39,187 nucleotides of DNA from Clostridiales bacterium. GTDB taxonomy: Bacteria > Bacillota > Clostridia > Oscillospirales > JAAYOS01. Each line of letters opens with the position of its first letter. Position 1 is the first letter of the stretch. The notes beneath the pieces are model-generated. The model saw only the letters and a list, made by a program, of their open reading frames with translations. It did not search any database and had not been told where the DNA came from. Shown here piece by piece: positions 14,166 through 24,300 of the stretch. The translations under genes were made by a program, and so were the position numbers. The DNA is taken from the NCBI GenBank assembly GCA_012520195.1, contig JAAYOS010000079.1:1-39187 (forward strand), written 5' to 3'.

Positions 14166-16175
14166 ATGAATAGAGAAAAAACGTTACGCCGCACAGTCAT
14201 GTTCTTCTTTTTCCCGATATCTATTTTCTATATGGAGCTTATCGTCAAACTCTTCTGCTTCGGTTCGATCCTGAACAGGGGCTTTTTCTACACCCTTATC
14301 TTCGTTATCCCGATTGGCCTTTTCGTTGCAACACTTTGCTCAATCTTTCCGAGGAAGGTTAACCGGGTACTATCGATTATAATACTAGCAATCATCACGC
14401 TAGTTCACATGATACAGACGGTATATTATGAGATATTTAAAACATTCACCACCCTTTATTCGGTAACAGGTGTGGGAAAGATATTGCAGTTCTGGCAAGA
14501 TATTATCCTGGGCATTCTACATTCAATTATCCCTCTTTTGCTACTGTCTGTTCCGTTTGTGTTGTGGATATTTCTATCGAGGGGCATCATCCCTCTAAGC
14601 AGGAAGAAAGTTGTGCTCCCTCTGCTCTTAACTATCCTTACGCAGCTACTCGCTATTATCATCACATTGAACTCAACTTCCGGAGTACTCTCTATTAGAT
14701 ATCTATATAAAGACTCATTCGTCCCTAACCTGTCAATAGCAAACTTCGGAGTACTGACGACACTGCGACTAGACTTCAGGAATCTTATCGCACCAAATAT
14801 CCCTGAAGAACTCCTTCCCGATGACGAGCCGCCAACGCCTACGGTGTCTACATCGCAACCTCCCGGGACCACTCCGTCGCAGGAGCCCGCCACACCAAGC
14901 GTTGAACCATCCCCGGAACCAACGCCCATAGTGTACGGCGACAATGTAATTGAAATCGATTTCGATGCGCTTATTGCGAATGAGACCGACAGCACATTGC
15001 AGGAGATGCACGAGTACTTCGCAAGTGTTGAGCCGACTAAGAAAAATGAGTACACGGGCATGTTCGAAGGGAAGAATTTGATTTGGATCGTGGGCGAAGC
15101 ATTTTCGTCCTATGTCGTCGACGAGGATCTAACCCCGACGCTGTACAAGCTCTCAAACGAAGGCTTTGTGTTCAACAACTTCTATAACCCGGTATGGGGC
15201 GTCTCTACCTCAGATGGTGAGTATGTCACAATGACTGGACTGATTCCGAAATCGGGCGTCTGGAGTTTCTCTCGATCAGGAGATAACTATATGCCTTATG
15301 GTATGGGAAATATCTTGAGCAAGTCAGGATATTTATGCTTGGCATACCACAACCACGACTACCAATATTACAACCGACACATCTCACACCCAAACATGGG
15401 CTATGATTATAAGGGCTTAGGAAACGGTCTAGAGGTTAAGAAGGTTTGGCCCGAGTCCGACCTTGAAATGATGGAAAAGACCGTCCCGGAGTATATCGAT
15501 AGCGATCCGTTCCATGTCTACTATATGACCGTAAGCGGCCATCTCCGATACACATTTATAGGAAACTCCATGGCTTCGAAGAACCGAGAGTTCGTCAAGG
15601 ACCTGCCCTATTCAGAGCCAGTCCGGGCATATCTCGCATGTAATATTGAGCTTGATAGAGCAATGCAGCATCTGCTTGAGCAGCTGGACGAGGCCGGACT
15701 TACCGAGGACACAGTCATTGTGCTATCCGGTGACCACTACCCATATGGGCTAACCTATGAGGAACAGTGCGAGATTGCAGGGCATGAACTGGAGAAAAAT
15801 TTCGAGCTATACAAGAGTACTCTGATAATTTGGAGTGGCAGCATGGAGGAACCGATAGAAATTGATAAACCCTGTAGTGCACTCGATATATTGCCGACAT
15901 TGCTAAACCTGATGGGCATAGAATACGATTCGCGACTGCTGATGGGGCGTGACATCCTATCCGAAGCCGACCCTCTTGTGATATTTTCAAACCGTAGCTG
16001 GATAACTAATCTCGCAAAGTACAACTCAGTAACCGATACAGTTATCCCTAACGAAGGTACAACACTTGAAGATGGTTATGCACGTAAGGTGCTAGGTATT
16101 GTTAACAACAAGTTCAAATACTCCGCCAAAATTCTCGAAGAGGACTACTACGCACACGTTTTTGAAGAGGAATAG
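14166..16175 (+). CDS. Lipoteichoic acid synthase-like sulfatase-fold membrane enzyme
   Basis: 669 residues. LtaS-type enzymes transfer glycerol-phosphate from phosphatidylglycerol to a growing polymer on the outer face of the membrane; some relatives modify other glycans. About five membrane helices occupy residues 10-170. A Pro/Thr/Ser-rich linker follows (about 220-258, PPTPTVSTSQPPGTTPSQ), then the extracellular alkaline-phosphatase-like domain. Metal and catalytic positions are recognisable: E311 in GEAFSSY, nucleophile T348 in VSTSDGEY, and D523-H524 in LSGDHYPYG. The ATG at 14166 is the first in frame after a stop and its ribosome binding site is weak (ATGGTGA), unlike other genes here. 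It has its own strong promoter and terminator, so it is a single-gene unit. Confidence 0.88.
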   Translation: MNREKTLRRTVMFFFFPISIFYMELIVKLFCFGSILNRGFFYTLIFVIPIGLFVATLCSIFPRKVNRVLSIIILAIITLVHMIQTVYYEIFKTFTTLYSVTGVGKILQFWQDIILGILHSIIPLLLLSVPFVLWIFLSRGIIPLSRKKVVLPLLLTILTQLLAIIITLNSTSGVLSIRYLYKDSFVPNLSIANFGVLTTLRLDFRNLIAPNIPEELLPDDEPPTPTVSTSQPPGTTPSQEPATPSVEPSPEPTPIVYGDNVIEIDFDALIANETDSTLQEMHEYFASVEPTKKNEYTGMFEGKNLIWIVGEAFSSYVVDEDLTPTLYKLSNEGFVFNNFYNPVWGVSTSDGEYVTMTGLIPKSGVWSFSRSGDNYMPYGMGNILSKSGYLCLAYHNHDYQYYNRHISHPNMGYDYKGLGNGLEVKKVWPESDLEMMEKTVPEYIDSDPFHVYYMTVSGHLRYTFIGNSMASKNREFVKDLPYSEPVRAYLACNIELDRAMQHLLEQLDEAGLTEDTVIVLSGDHYPYGLTYEEQCEIAGHELEKNFELYKSTLIIWSGSMEEPIEIDKPCSALDILPTLLNLMGIEYDSRLLMGRDILSEADPLVIFSNRSWITNLAKYNSVTDTVIPNEGTTLEDGYARKVLGIVNNKFKYSAKILEEDYYAHVFEEE

Positions 16176-16222
16176 CATTTCTGAGTCATACTACTAAAAA
16201 ACTCTGAAAATCCGCCCATTAG

Positions 16223-16263
16223 AACAGGCCGATCCTAACTAAAGGATTCGGCCTGTTTTTTTG
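16223..16263. terminator. Strong bidirectional terminator
   Basis: AACAGGCCGA (16223-16232) pairs with TCGGCCTGTT (16248-16257), and the inner TCC/GGA extends the stem. A run of T follows on the plus strand. It lies between the converging LTA-synthase and ArsC-family genes and can serve both, although the T run favours the plus strand. Confidence 0.9.
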
Positions 16264-16283
16264 TCTTGTATTTCTGTTGAGCT

Positions 16284-16619
16284 CTACTCCCAAGTCTTCC
16301 AAACATCTGGACAATATCCTACGGTTGCGGCCTTGCCATTTCTGACAATCGGTGTTTTCAGCAGCCTTGGATCCTCCAGAACTTTCTCAAACTTGTCCTC
16401 CTCGTACGCTAAGTACTTAATGAGAGCTGCATCCTTTGATTTCTCATCTATGAGCTTCTCCAGACCTCCGACAGCCTGTACAACATTTTTAAGCTCTCCA
16501 CGACTCATCCCAAAACGCGGCAAATCAACTGATTGATATTTTATATTCCGTTCCTTGAAATATCGCTCCGCCTTCTTCGTATCAAAGCATTTGGACTTCC
16601 CAAATATCTGAATATTCAT
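16284..16619 (-). CDS. ArsC/Spx-family thioredoxin-fold protein
   Basis: 111 residues, the usual size for the arsenate reductase-like family, which includes thiol-redox enzymes and the Spx/MgsR transcriptional regulators. The N-terminal active-site region is FGKSKCFDTKKAERYF with a single cysteine at position 11; there is no C-x2-C pair as in Spx. The conserved proline region reads LLKTPIVRNGK. The second half has EDKFEKVLEDPRLL, normal for the family. The ATG at 16619 has AGGAGG about seven bases upstream. It stands alone, convergent with the LTA-synthase gene and divergent from the next gene. Real arsenate reduction cannot be claimed; no other arsenic genes are nearby. Confidence 0.85.
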   Translation of the reverse strand: MNIQIFGKSKCFDTKKAERYFKERNIKYQSVDLPRFGMSRGELKNVVQAVGGLEKLIDEKSKDAALIKYLAYEEDKFEKVLEDPRLLKTPIVRNGKAATVGYCPDVWKTWE

Positions 16620-16838
16620 ATCTCAGCCTCCTGTCAACACGGTTTTTCCTAAGTAGCCCGTAATATATCCGAGTAGATATTTATCCTCAAAAAAGATAGC
16701 AATAACTAGGGTGCAATAAAATAAAATTTTGAATTTTTCCAATTTACCCCTTGCTGTCCATTTTATAGGACTATTGGCGTGGTAATCTATATTCACAAGG
16801 TGAAATCACCAAACAATTCCAGAAAAGGAGCAATCATA

Positions 16839-17417
16839 ATGACACAAATTGAGAAACTACTACACACCAAGAGTCTTATCGACAAGCTTGCCGAAGGAAT
16901 AAACCCCCTTACTGGACAGAAGCATGATGAGGATTGTCTCCTCAACGAGGCCAGCATCATACGTGGGTTTTTTCACGTCTCACAGGTTTTGGATCGCGTA
17001 ATCCAAAACGGTGGTGTTGTGGGCTATGGCCGCAAGCAAAATCTTAAGCCGTTTACTATTACGGCTGAGGAGAAGGCGAACATCCCTATCTCGGAAGAGC
17101 CCATCTCGGTAAGTGTCCTTGTCAGAAACATAAATTCTGTCACCGCAACTCTGTCAATGCGCAAACTTACAGCAACACAGGTCACTTCCTGGCTCGAGCA
17201 ATCAGGCTTTCTCTCTACCGTTGTAAACGCTGAGGGTAAGAACCAGCGTGTGCCTACCGATAATGCTGAACTAATAGGAATCAGTCAGGTGGAACGTATC
17301 AATGCCACTGGCGCTACCTACCTCATGAATCTCTACAACACGGAAGCCCAGCGCTTCATACTAGACAACCTCGACTCTATCATAGCGTCGGTACAGGACA
17401 AGGCAGCAACGCCTTGA
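16839..17417 (+). CDS. Conserved hypothetical protein, 192 aa
   Basis: I do not recognise a named family. The start is the ATG at 16839, preceded by AAAAGGAG eight bases away; an upstream in-frame GTG (16779) has no such site. Residues 1-60 (KLLHTKSLIDKLAEGINPLTGQK...EASIIRGFFHVSQVLDRVIQNGG) look like a helical, DNA- or protein-binding module seen in small uncharacterised Clostridia proteins. The rest is mixed alpha/beta, with LTATQVTSWLEQSGFL resembling a helix-turn-helix-like segment. There are no signal peptide or membrane segments, so it is cytoplasmic. It ends nine bp before the convergent trmD gene, in the place where rplS would often be found. Confidence 0.75.
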   Translation: MTQIEKLLHTKSLIDKLAEGINPLTGQKHDEDCLLNEASIIRGFFHVSQVLDRVIQNGGVVGYGRKQNLKPFTITAEEKANIPISEEPISVSVLVRNINSVTATLSMRKLTATQVTSWLEQSGFLSTVVNAEGKNQRVPTDNAELIGISQVERINATGATYLMNLYNTEAQRFILDNLDSIIASVQDKAATP

Positions 17418-17425
17418 GTCATCAC

Positions 17426-18184
17426 TCATTCCTCAGTGTCGAACAAAGCTACATCTAACTCGCTTATCTTCTTAAGAAAACTAATATCTTCTTCGGTAAG
17501 GCTTGCTTCTTTGAGCATGTCCGCTCTCCGCTTTGCAGTTCTTAACAGCGCCTGTTCGCGCCTCCACTTTTCAATATTGGCATGGTGACCAGAGAGCAAG
17601 ACTTCCGGCACTCGCCTCCCTCTCCAAACCTCGGGTCTTGTATACTGGGGGTACTCAAGTAGCCCATCCCAATGGCTCTCACCCTTGTAGCTCTCCTCAG
17701 AAGCGAGTACTCCCGGTATAAGCCTGCACACAGCATCGCAAACAGCCATCGCCGGGATTTCCCCGCCTGTGAGCACAAAATCACCTAGGGAAATCTCCTC
17801 GTCAACACATTCCTCAATGAAACGCTCGTCTACTCCCTCATAGTGACCGCAAACCAGAATCAGTCTTCCATACGTTGCAAGGCGCTTAGCATCCTCCTGA
17901 GAAAAGCGCTTCCCCTGCGGAGACATATATACGGTATGCGCTTCCCCTTCTGCTGCATTCTTTACATATTTCCAGCAATTATAGAGCGGGTCGGCATTCA
18001 TTATCATGCCAGTTCCGCCGCCGTAGGGGTAATCATCTACCTGCTTTTGCTTATTCAAAGTATAGTCACGGATATTGTGGGCTTTAATTGTTATAAATCC
18101 GCGATCCTGTGCCCGTCCGATTATGCTCATGTCCATAACAGTGGACACAGTGTCATCAAACAGGGTCAAAATGTCGATCCTCAT
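17426..18184 (-). CDS. trmD: tRNA (guanine-37-N1)-methyltransferase
   Basis: 252 residues, full length. TrmD methylates G37 next to the anticodon using S-adenosylmethionine and prevents +1 frameshifts. The SPOUT knot is clear: [21 protein letters not shown] and [11 protein letters not shown]. The N-terminal [25 protein letters not shown] and the C-terminal [21 protein letters not shown] are typical. The ATG overlaps the rimM stop by four bases (ATGA), showing translational coupling. rplS, which commonly follows trmD, is not here; the next gene is on the other strand. Confidence 0.97.
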   Translation of the reverse strand: MRIDILTLFDDTVSTVMDMSIIGRAQDRGFITIKAHNIRDYTLNKQKQVDDYPYGGGTGMIMNADPLYNCWKYVKNAAEGEAHTVYMSPQGKRFSQEDAKRLATYGRLILVCGHYEGVDERFIEECVDEEISLGDFVLTGGEIPAMAVCDAVCRLIPGVLASEESYKGESHWDGLLEYPQYTRPEVWRGRRVPEVLLSGHHANIEKWRREQALLRTAKRRADMLKEASLTEEDISFLKKISELDVALFDTEE

Positions 18185-18678
18185 GACTCCATCCCCTCAA
18201 TTATCTCGACCTCAACCAAATCCTTTTCGAGGTCTACCTTCTTTACAAAATCGGGGACTACCGGAATCATGTATCTTTTCTCACCCTGTACAACATAGAC
18301 ATCATTTGCGGGTAATGTTAAAACCTCAACAATAGATCCGATTTCTCCCAAATTCAAATCGAATACTCTGAGTCCAATGAGGTCCTGAATTAAATATCTA
18401 CCTTCCTCAACTTCGAAATCATCTCTGTCTATATAAACTGTCTTTCCTCTCAGGGCTATTGCGGACTCCAAGTCCTCAACACCTTCAAGGTAGCACAGAA
18501 CCACAGATTTGTGCACAGAAGCACTTTTTACGCGCACAGGTTTCCCATCTATGAAAAATCTTTCGAAATCACACAGAAACTCCGGTGTATCTGCCCAGGG
18601 CTGTATTCTTACAGCACCCTTGACACCGTGCGTAGTTGTAATTATTCCTGCCTCAAGATATTGTTTTCTTTCTTTCAT
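18181..18678 (-). CDS. rimM: 16S rRNA processing protein RimM
   Basis: 165 residues. RimM binds ribosomal protein S19 and helps mature the 30S head. The N-terminal RimM domain has [13 protein letters not shown] near residues 12-24, and the PRC-barrel domain begins near [11 protein letters not shown] and runs through [20 protein letters not shown]. The ATG at 18678 is chosen because GGGG lies about eight bases upstream; a TTG at 18684 would add two residues. The gene follows khpA across an intrinsic terminator and overlaps trmD by four bases. Confidence 0.96.
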   Translation of the reverse strand: MKERKQYLEAGIITTTHGVKGAVRIQPWADTPEFLCDFERFFIDGKPVRVKSASVHKSVVLCYLEGVEDLESAIALRGKTVYIDRDDFEVEEGRYLIQDLIGLRVFDLNLGEIGSIVEVLTLPANDVYVVQGEKRYMIPVVPDFVKKVDLEKDLVEVEIIEGMES

Positions 18679-18693
18679 TTCCAATCCCCGTCT

Positions 18694-18721
18694 AAAAACA
18701 GGCGCGGATTAACCGCGCCTG
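18694..18721 (-). terminator. Intrinsic terminator between khpA and rimM
   Basis: On the minus strand CAGGCGCGG and CCGCGCCTG form a perfect nine-pair GC-rich stem with a five-base loop, followed by TTTTT. It lies in the 58-bp gap inside a gene block that is usually one operon, so it would lower or condition rimM-trmD expression. Confidence 0.85.
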
Positions 18722-18736
18722 CTCGATCTTTCGTCA

Positions 18737-18967
18737 TTAGTCAACGATTTCTACAATAACCTTCTGACGCCCCTTCATAGCCGCTGCCTTAATAATTGAG
18801 CGGATGTCCCTGGAGGTGCGACCTCGGCGGCCGATTACCCTTCCCATGTCCTCTTGAGCGACACGGAGCTCCAATACTAGATTGTCACCCCTTGTTACTT
18901 CGGTGACAGAGACTTCGTCAGGGTTGTCCACCATACTCTTAGCAATGTAGAGAAGTAAATCCTTCAT
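18737..18967 (-). CDS. khpA: KH-domain RNA-binding protein KhpA
   Basis: 76 residues, the normal size. KhpA is a small RNA-binding protein which, with KhpB, affects cell division and sRNA biology in Gram-positive bacteria. The KH signature GRVIGRRGRTSRDIRSII near residues 40-57 contains the GxxG loop (GRRG). The start MKDLLLYIAKSMVDNPDEV is fixed by GGAGG eight bases before the ATG at 18967. It follows rpsP by 32 bp and ends in the terminator at 18694-18721. Confidence 0.95.
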   Translation of the reverse strand: MKDLLLYIAKSMVDNPDEVSVTEVTRGDNLVLELRVAQEDMGRVIGRRGRTSRDIRSIIKAAAMKGRQKVIVEIVD

Positions 18968-18999
18968 GTTTGTAACCTCCATGGCACGCATACCCACTT

Positions 19000-19239
19000 T
19001 TACAGGATCTCCGCTTTTTTGAGCAGACTCCTTACAGTGTCGGTCGGTTGAGCGCCGTTCTTGATCCACTGTTTGGCACGTTCTCCGTCAATCTTGATTT
19101 CAGCCGGGTCGGTGAGGGGGTTATATGTGCCAATCTCTTCAATAAATCTTCCGTCGCGCGGCGAACGGCTGTCTGCCACAACTATACGGTAGAATGGTGT
19201 CTTCTTAGCTCCCATACGTCTTAGTCTTATCTTTACCAT
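19000..19239 (-). CDS. rpsP: 30S ribosomal protein S16
   Basis: 79 residues, matching S16 throughout: [20 protein letters not shown], then [18 protein letters not shown], then the C-terminal helix [20 protein letters not shown]. The ATG at 19239 has a full AGGAGGTG eight bases upstream, fitting a highly translated ribosomal gene. It is separated from ffh by about 184 bp. That gap shows no clear terminator, only a weak possible -10 (TAAAAT), so it may be read from the ylxM-ffh promoter or its own. Confidence 0.98.
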   Translation of the reverse strand: MVKIRLRRMGAKKTPFYRIVVADSRSPRDGRFIEEIGTYNPLTDPAEIKIDGERAKQWIKNGAQPTDTVRSLLKKAEIL

Positions 19240-19423
19240 CTGTCATTCACCTCCTGTAATAGGATCTTATATACAAAGGAAATTTTGCTGCGGGAATGCC
19301 ACTAGCCAGTATTTTATCTGTTTGGCTATTTCCGCTGAACTATCATTCCGAAGTTCACGAAATGCTAAGTCCCAAATTGAGGTATACGAGGACTTCACGC
19401 AGAACTCTCATACTGAGGTTCTA

Positions 19424-20776
19424 TTACATAAACGGGAAAGCTCCGCCGCCTCTGGCAGCTCTTCTCGCCTTCCTGCCCATCTGGGGGCTGCTCATCTGTT
19501 TGACCATCTTCCTCATCATGTCGAACTGCTTTAGGAGTCTGTTGACGTCTTCAACCCTTGTCCCACTGCCTTTGGCTATGCGCCTTTTGCGACTAGAGTT
19601 CAGAATTGAGGGGTTCTCCCTCTCATCCTTTGTCATTGATAGGATGATAGCCTCTACCCGCGGCAGCGCCTTCTCATCAATGACCGCACCCTTAAGTGCA
19701 CCGGCGTTTACTCCCGGAAGCATTCCGATTACATCCTGTATTGGACCCATATTTTTCAACTGGTCCATCTGCTCGAGGAAATCCTCAAGGGTGAAGCGGT
19801 TCTGACGGAGCTTGCGTTCCAACTCCTCAGCTTTCTTCTCATCAAAGCTCTGCTCAGCTTTTTCTATGAGGGTCATAATGTCGCCCATGCCGAGTATCCT
19901 TGAGGCCATACGGTCGGGGTGGAATGGCTCGATTTGGTCAAGCTTCTCTCCAACTCCTGCGAATTTAATCGGCTTACCTGTAACCGCCTTTACCGAAATG
20001 GCTGCTCCGCCTCGAGCGTCACCATCCAGTTTTGTTAGCATAACACCGTCGATGTCAAGCTCCTCGTTAAAGGCCTGGGCGGCGTTTACTGCATCCTGCC
20101 CGGTCATGGCGTCAACAACGAGCATAATCTCGGTTGGGTTCAAAGCCTCCTTGATGCTGCGAAGCTCATCCATAAGAGCTTCATCAATGTGGAGTCTGCC
20201 TGCAGTATCTATTAAAAGCACGTCGTTTCCGTGGTCCTTGGCATGAGCAAGGGCAGCTTTGGCTATTTCAACAGGATTTCCCTGTCCCTGTTGAAACACT
20301 GGTATTCCCAGTTGTTCTCCCACTACCTCCAGCTGCTTAATAGCTGCCGGACGGTACACGTCACACGCCACAAGAAGTGGACGGCGACCATGGTTCTTCT
20401 TGATGTATGCAGCGAGTTTTGCTCCGTTAGTTGTCTTTCCTGCTCCCTGCAACCCAACAAGCATGATCACAGTGGGTGAACTGGAAGCAAACTTCAGCTT
20501 TTGGGTCTCGCCTCCCATAAGTGCTGTAAGCTCTTCATTAACTATTTTAATAACGGTCTGAGCGGGTGTAAGGCTCTCAAATACGTCTGAGCCGATTGCG
20601 CGTTCGGAAACCTTGGCCACAAAATCCTTTACGACCTTGTAGCTCACGTCCGCCTCAAGCAGTGACAGACGGACCTCCCTCATCGCTTCTTTTATATCGC
20701 TCTCCTTAAGCCGGCCTTTACCGCGCAGTTTCTTAAATGTTGTCGATAGCTTTTCGGTCAAGCCTTCAAATGCCAT
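19424..20776 (-). CDS. ffh: Signal recognition particle protein Ffh (SRP54)
   Basis: 450 residues. Ffh binds signal sequences of nascent membrane proteins and the SRP RNA, and with FtsY delivers ribosomes to the membrane. Domains: N domain (residues 1-90), GTPase G domain with GLQGAGKTT (about 107-115), DTAGRLH and TKLDGDARGG, and a Met-rich M domain from about 300 (FLEQMDQLKNMGPI...LKQFDMMRKMVKQM) ending in RKARRAARGGGAFPFM. The ATG at 20776 has GGAG about seven bases upstream. It follows ylxM by 10 bp, the normal arrangement. ftsY, often upstream, is not present in this window. Confidence 0.98.
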   Translation of the reverse strand: MAFEGLTEKLSTTFKKLRGKGRLKESDIKEAMREVRLSLLEADVSYKVVKDFVAKVSERAIGSDVFESLTPAQTVIKIVNEELTALMGGETQKLKFASSSPTVIMLVGLQGAGKTTNGAKLAAYIKKNHGRRPLLVACDVYRPAAIKQLEVVGEQLGIPVFQQGQGNPVEIAKAALAHAKDHGNDVLLIDTAGRLHIDEALMDELRSIKEALNPTEIMLVVDAMTGQDAVNAAQAFNEELDIDGVMLTKLDGDARGGAAISVKAVTGKPIKFAGVGEKLDQIEPFHPDRMASRILGMGDIMTLIEKAEQSFDEKKAEELERKLRQNRFTLEDFLEQMDQLKNMGPIQDVIGMLPGVNAGALKGAVIDEKALPRVEAIILSMTKDERENPSILNSSRKRRIAKGSGTRVEDVNRLLKQFDMMRKMVKQMSSPQMGRKARRAARGGGAFPFM

Positions 20777-20786
20777 AGGATGCTCC

Positions 20787-21155
20787 TTATTCCTCGATTA
20801 GGTCTCGAACAGTTTCAATAATGTCGCGGGCCCTATCGTCAATTGCAATATTTGAATAGTTAGTAGCATTTATTCTCTTGATGTCCCCCGCCAATGTGAG
20901 AACCTTGTCAAGAGCATCATCAATGTCTCCGTATCGCTTATACAAGCCAAGTTTTTCTTCAAATTCAACCAGAATGTTGCGTGCCCTGACAATCGCATCC
21001 CGGACACCCTGTCTGGTTATGCCCTCGTTCTCTGCAATCTCGGCAAGGGATAGGTCGTGGTTGTAGTAGAGGTCGAAAAACTCCTTCTGTTTGTCGGTGA
21101 GCATATTCCCATAAAAATCAAAGAGTAATACCATTTCAATCGACTTTGCTTTCAT
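20787..21155 (-). CDS. ylxM: YlxM-type helix-turn-helix protein (UPF0122)
   Basis: 122 residues, family length. YlxM proteins resemble sigma-factor region 4 and lie beside ffh in most Bacillota; they are thought to modulate SRP assembly or expression. The helix-turn-helix reads LSLAEIAENEGITRQGVRDAIVRA at about residues 35-58, preceded by LTDKQKEFFDLYYN. The ATG at 21155 is the first gene after a good promoter (21210-21238). It is separated from ffh by 10 bp. Confidence 0.94.
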   Translation of the reverse strand: MKAKSIEMVLLFDFYGNMLTDKQKEFFDLYYNHDLSLAEIAENEGITRQGVRDAIVRARNILVEFEEKLGLYKRYGDIDDALDKVLTLAGDIKRINATNYSNIAIDDRARDIIETVRDLIEE

Positions 21156-21209
21156 AGCTTTCCCCGGCCCTCCGATCTTCAGTTGTAAAGCAATCGCCTT
21201 TACATCGGT

Positions 21210-21238
21210 ATACTACACTATTTTGCGCCTCTTGTCAA
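21210..21238 (-). promoter_or_regulatory. Promoter of the ylxM-ffh operon
   Basis: On the minus strand TTGACA (21233-21238) and TAGTAT (21210-21215) are separated by exactly 17 bases, about 55 bases upstream of the ylxM ATG. The -35 is perfect and the -10 matches four of six bases. Confidence 0.75.
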
Positions 21239-21340
21239 GAGAATTCGCTCCTGAATATTTGTCATATTTCAAGGCAATAATAGCATTTACTGACAAACTG
21301 TGGGCGTTCGATTCGATAAGAGAAACGGAGCATTTAGCAG

Positions 21341-24300
21341 ATGGCACTCATAGATATAAACAACCTGGAACTGTTTGCTGAAAATATCTCGGCAAACCTA
21401 TCCTCACCGATGGTTACAACTACTGCAAAAATAGGCCGATTACTGGCGAAAAATTTATCATACCTCAAGCACATATCCGACAAAATCGTGTCATTCAAAC
21501 CGCCAAATGGGAAGATGCCCAAGGAGTTCGAGTGGTTCATAGATAACCGGTATATCGCGGAGCGGGAAGGCCGCAGTGCGATGCTGACTCTGAAAAGAGC
21601 GGGCAAACTTCCGGCATCGCGTAAAGGCTACCCTAAGATATTTGGCCTAGCGGTGGCACTTGTGAGGTCGGGAAACGGCGGAGTAACCGCTGAACGCATC
21701 AGAATATTCCTAACTGGAGCTCAAAAAGCCGGGGCCTTTTCAGAGAAGGAGCTCTGGCTCTTTACTGTAATGTTGAAGGCGGCACTCGTATTCGAGCTTC
21801 AGAAGCTCTCCCGAAACTTTATGCCAATGATGCAGGAGTACGCCGGTAAAAAAAGTGGCATCTATTCCGCCGAACTTGAGATGGATTCGATCCGTTCGGA
21901 GGGCGGAACCCCACTGGCAACAATCGCTGAGGACGCGATGAAAGCCCAAAGTGAGCATTTGGAGATGTCAAATATCGCAGAGAATATATTCACATCTCTC
22001 CGGCTTCTTTCAACAGCTGATCTCCGAGAGATGCTCCACAGTCTCAGCGCGGTGGAGCAGATCCTCTGCAGCGATCCCTCAGGTATTTATCCGGTAATGG
22101 ACGAGGAGAGCCGCGCACAGTGCCGCAGGATTGTAAGCAGGTTGGCAAAGCGGAAACAAATGAGTGAGGCGAGTACTGCCGAAAAGGCAATATCCCTTTC
22201 AAGGGGGGCATCCGACCCGCTGATGCGCCATGTCGGGTACTATCTCCTGCGAAAGCCATTAGGAGAGGACCCAGCGACATGGCACCGCCCACTGTATTTT
22301 GCCATACTTTTTGCTCTTACTATTCTGTTTGCGCTTCTGGTCTTGCCCATCTCGGGCCCGGTAGCCACACTGCTATTACTCATACCTCTTAGCGGAGTCG
22401 CAAAGAACATCTGCGATACCCTTGCACTCAGGTTTCGCCACCCGGCTAGGCTACCCCGCCTTGAGTTGAGAGAAGGTATACCCGATGACTCAAAAACCTT
22501 GTGTGTCATATCAGTTCTGCTAACCGACAAAGAGGCCGGGAAAAGATATGTCTCCCTGCTGGAACACTATATGCTTGCCAATCGCAATGCTGGCAGCAAT
22601 CTTGTTTTCGGACTGCTTGCAGACTTGAAGGAGTCTGATATGCCATTTAACGAAGGGGATGCCGCCACCTTATCCGCCATCAAAGAAGAAATTGCGCGGC
22701 TAAACAGGAAACATGGCTGCAGATTCTTCTTCTTTATAAGAGACAGGGTGTATAACGCCTCTGAAAAGCGCTACATGTCCTGGGAACGCAAAAGGGGCGC
22801 GCTCATTGAACTATCAAGACTGCTCTCAAATAGGCGGTGCGGACTTCGCATTGAGTGCGGTGATCCTGAGGCTATAGGGCAAGTGCGCTATGTTATTACA
22901 CTCGATTCAGATACCCGATTAACTGTCGGCAGTGCTGCTGAGCTTGTCGGTACAATGCTCCACCCTCTCAATCGACCGCTGTATGATTCGGAAAGGCGCA
23001 TTGTGCGCGAAGGGCACGCCATTCTACAGCCAAGAATCTCAGTAGATCTAGAGGCCGCCTCAAAATCGTTTTTCAGCCGCGCAACCGCCGGGCTTGGGGG
23101 TACCGACCCGTACGGCAGTACTGTATCTGATCTGTATCAGGACCTATATGACGAGGGGATCTTTACAGGCAAGGGTATATTCGATCTAGAGATGTTCTCT
23201 CAATGTCTAGATAACCGCTTTCCGGAGAACAGAATTCTGTCGCACGACCTGTTAGAGGGCTGCTACCTTCGTGCAGGTCTGCTAAGTGACGTAGAACTTA
23301 CAGACGGCTTCCCGTACAAAGTAAGTTCATACTTTTCAAGGCTTCACAGATGGATCCGGGGTGACTGGCAGCTACTGCCCTGGCTGTTCAAAAAGGTCCC
23401 AGCCGAAAATGGGAAGATGGAAGAAAACCCGCTGAGCCCACTTTCAAGGTGGAAAATCTTCGATAACTTGCGCAGAAGCTTAGTCCCCGTGTTAACCTTT
23501 GCTGCAATACTGTGGGGAATATTATTCGACGGCTTATGGGCGGCCGCAGGTGTAGCTGTTGCAATCTCACTCTCCGAGCTCGCCCTGTCGGCAGCAGCAG
23601 CGCTGCTTCGCGGCGGATACGAACTAGGTAGCCGTTACCACTCTTCAATCATGTACGGTGTTCGCGGAAGCACAGTTCAGACAGTGCTCAGCATTATGCT
23701 CCTGCCTTACCGTGCTTTGGTTAGCCTGCATGCTATTATCACAGCACTTTACCGTATGTTCATCTCAAAGAGAAACCTTCTCCAATGGGTTACAGCTGAA
23801 CAGTCAGAAAAAATAGCTTCCGACAGCATCCTTGGCATCTACTACAAGATGGCATTACCCGTAGTATTTGGTGCAATAAGTATATTTGTATCAGATAAGA
23901 TTATTGCGGATATTCTCGGTTCGCTATGGGTCATATCTCCTCTGGTAAGTGCGCTAATAAGTAGGCCCACAAAAAAGAAAAAAGCAATATCAGAGCAGGA
24001 CGAGGCTTTTCTCAGGCGGCAGTCCGCATTGATGTGGGAGTACTTCGAGCATTTCCTGACGCCGGCAAACAACTTCCTCCCTCCAGACAACTGGCAGGAG
24101 CAGCCTGCAGTGGGCGTTGCCCGGAGAACTTCCCCTACAAACATCGGCCTTGCTCTTCTCTGCTGTCTCGCAGCACATGACCTAAACTTGGCAGGACTAA
24201 ATCATATCCTCGATAAAATCGAGCAGATGCTGAACAGTATCGATAAACTAAGGAAATGGCGCGGTCATCTTCTCAACTGGTACGACACATCAACACTGGA

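Noticed and set aside
14456-15061. 201-codon minus-strand frame inside the LTA-synthase-like gene
   Set aside because: It is a shadow of the real gene; the Gly/Val/Ser-rich part mirrors the Pro/Thr linker codons.
16284-16619. True arsenate reductase or arsenic-resistance locus
   Set aside because: Only the fold and one cysteine are visible; no arsB, arsR or second redox cysteine pair is present nearby.
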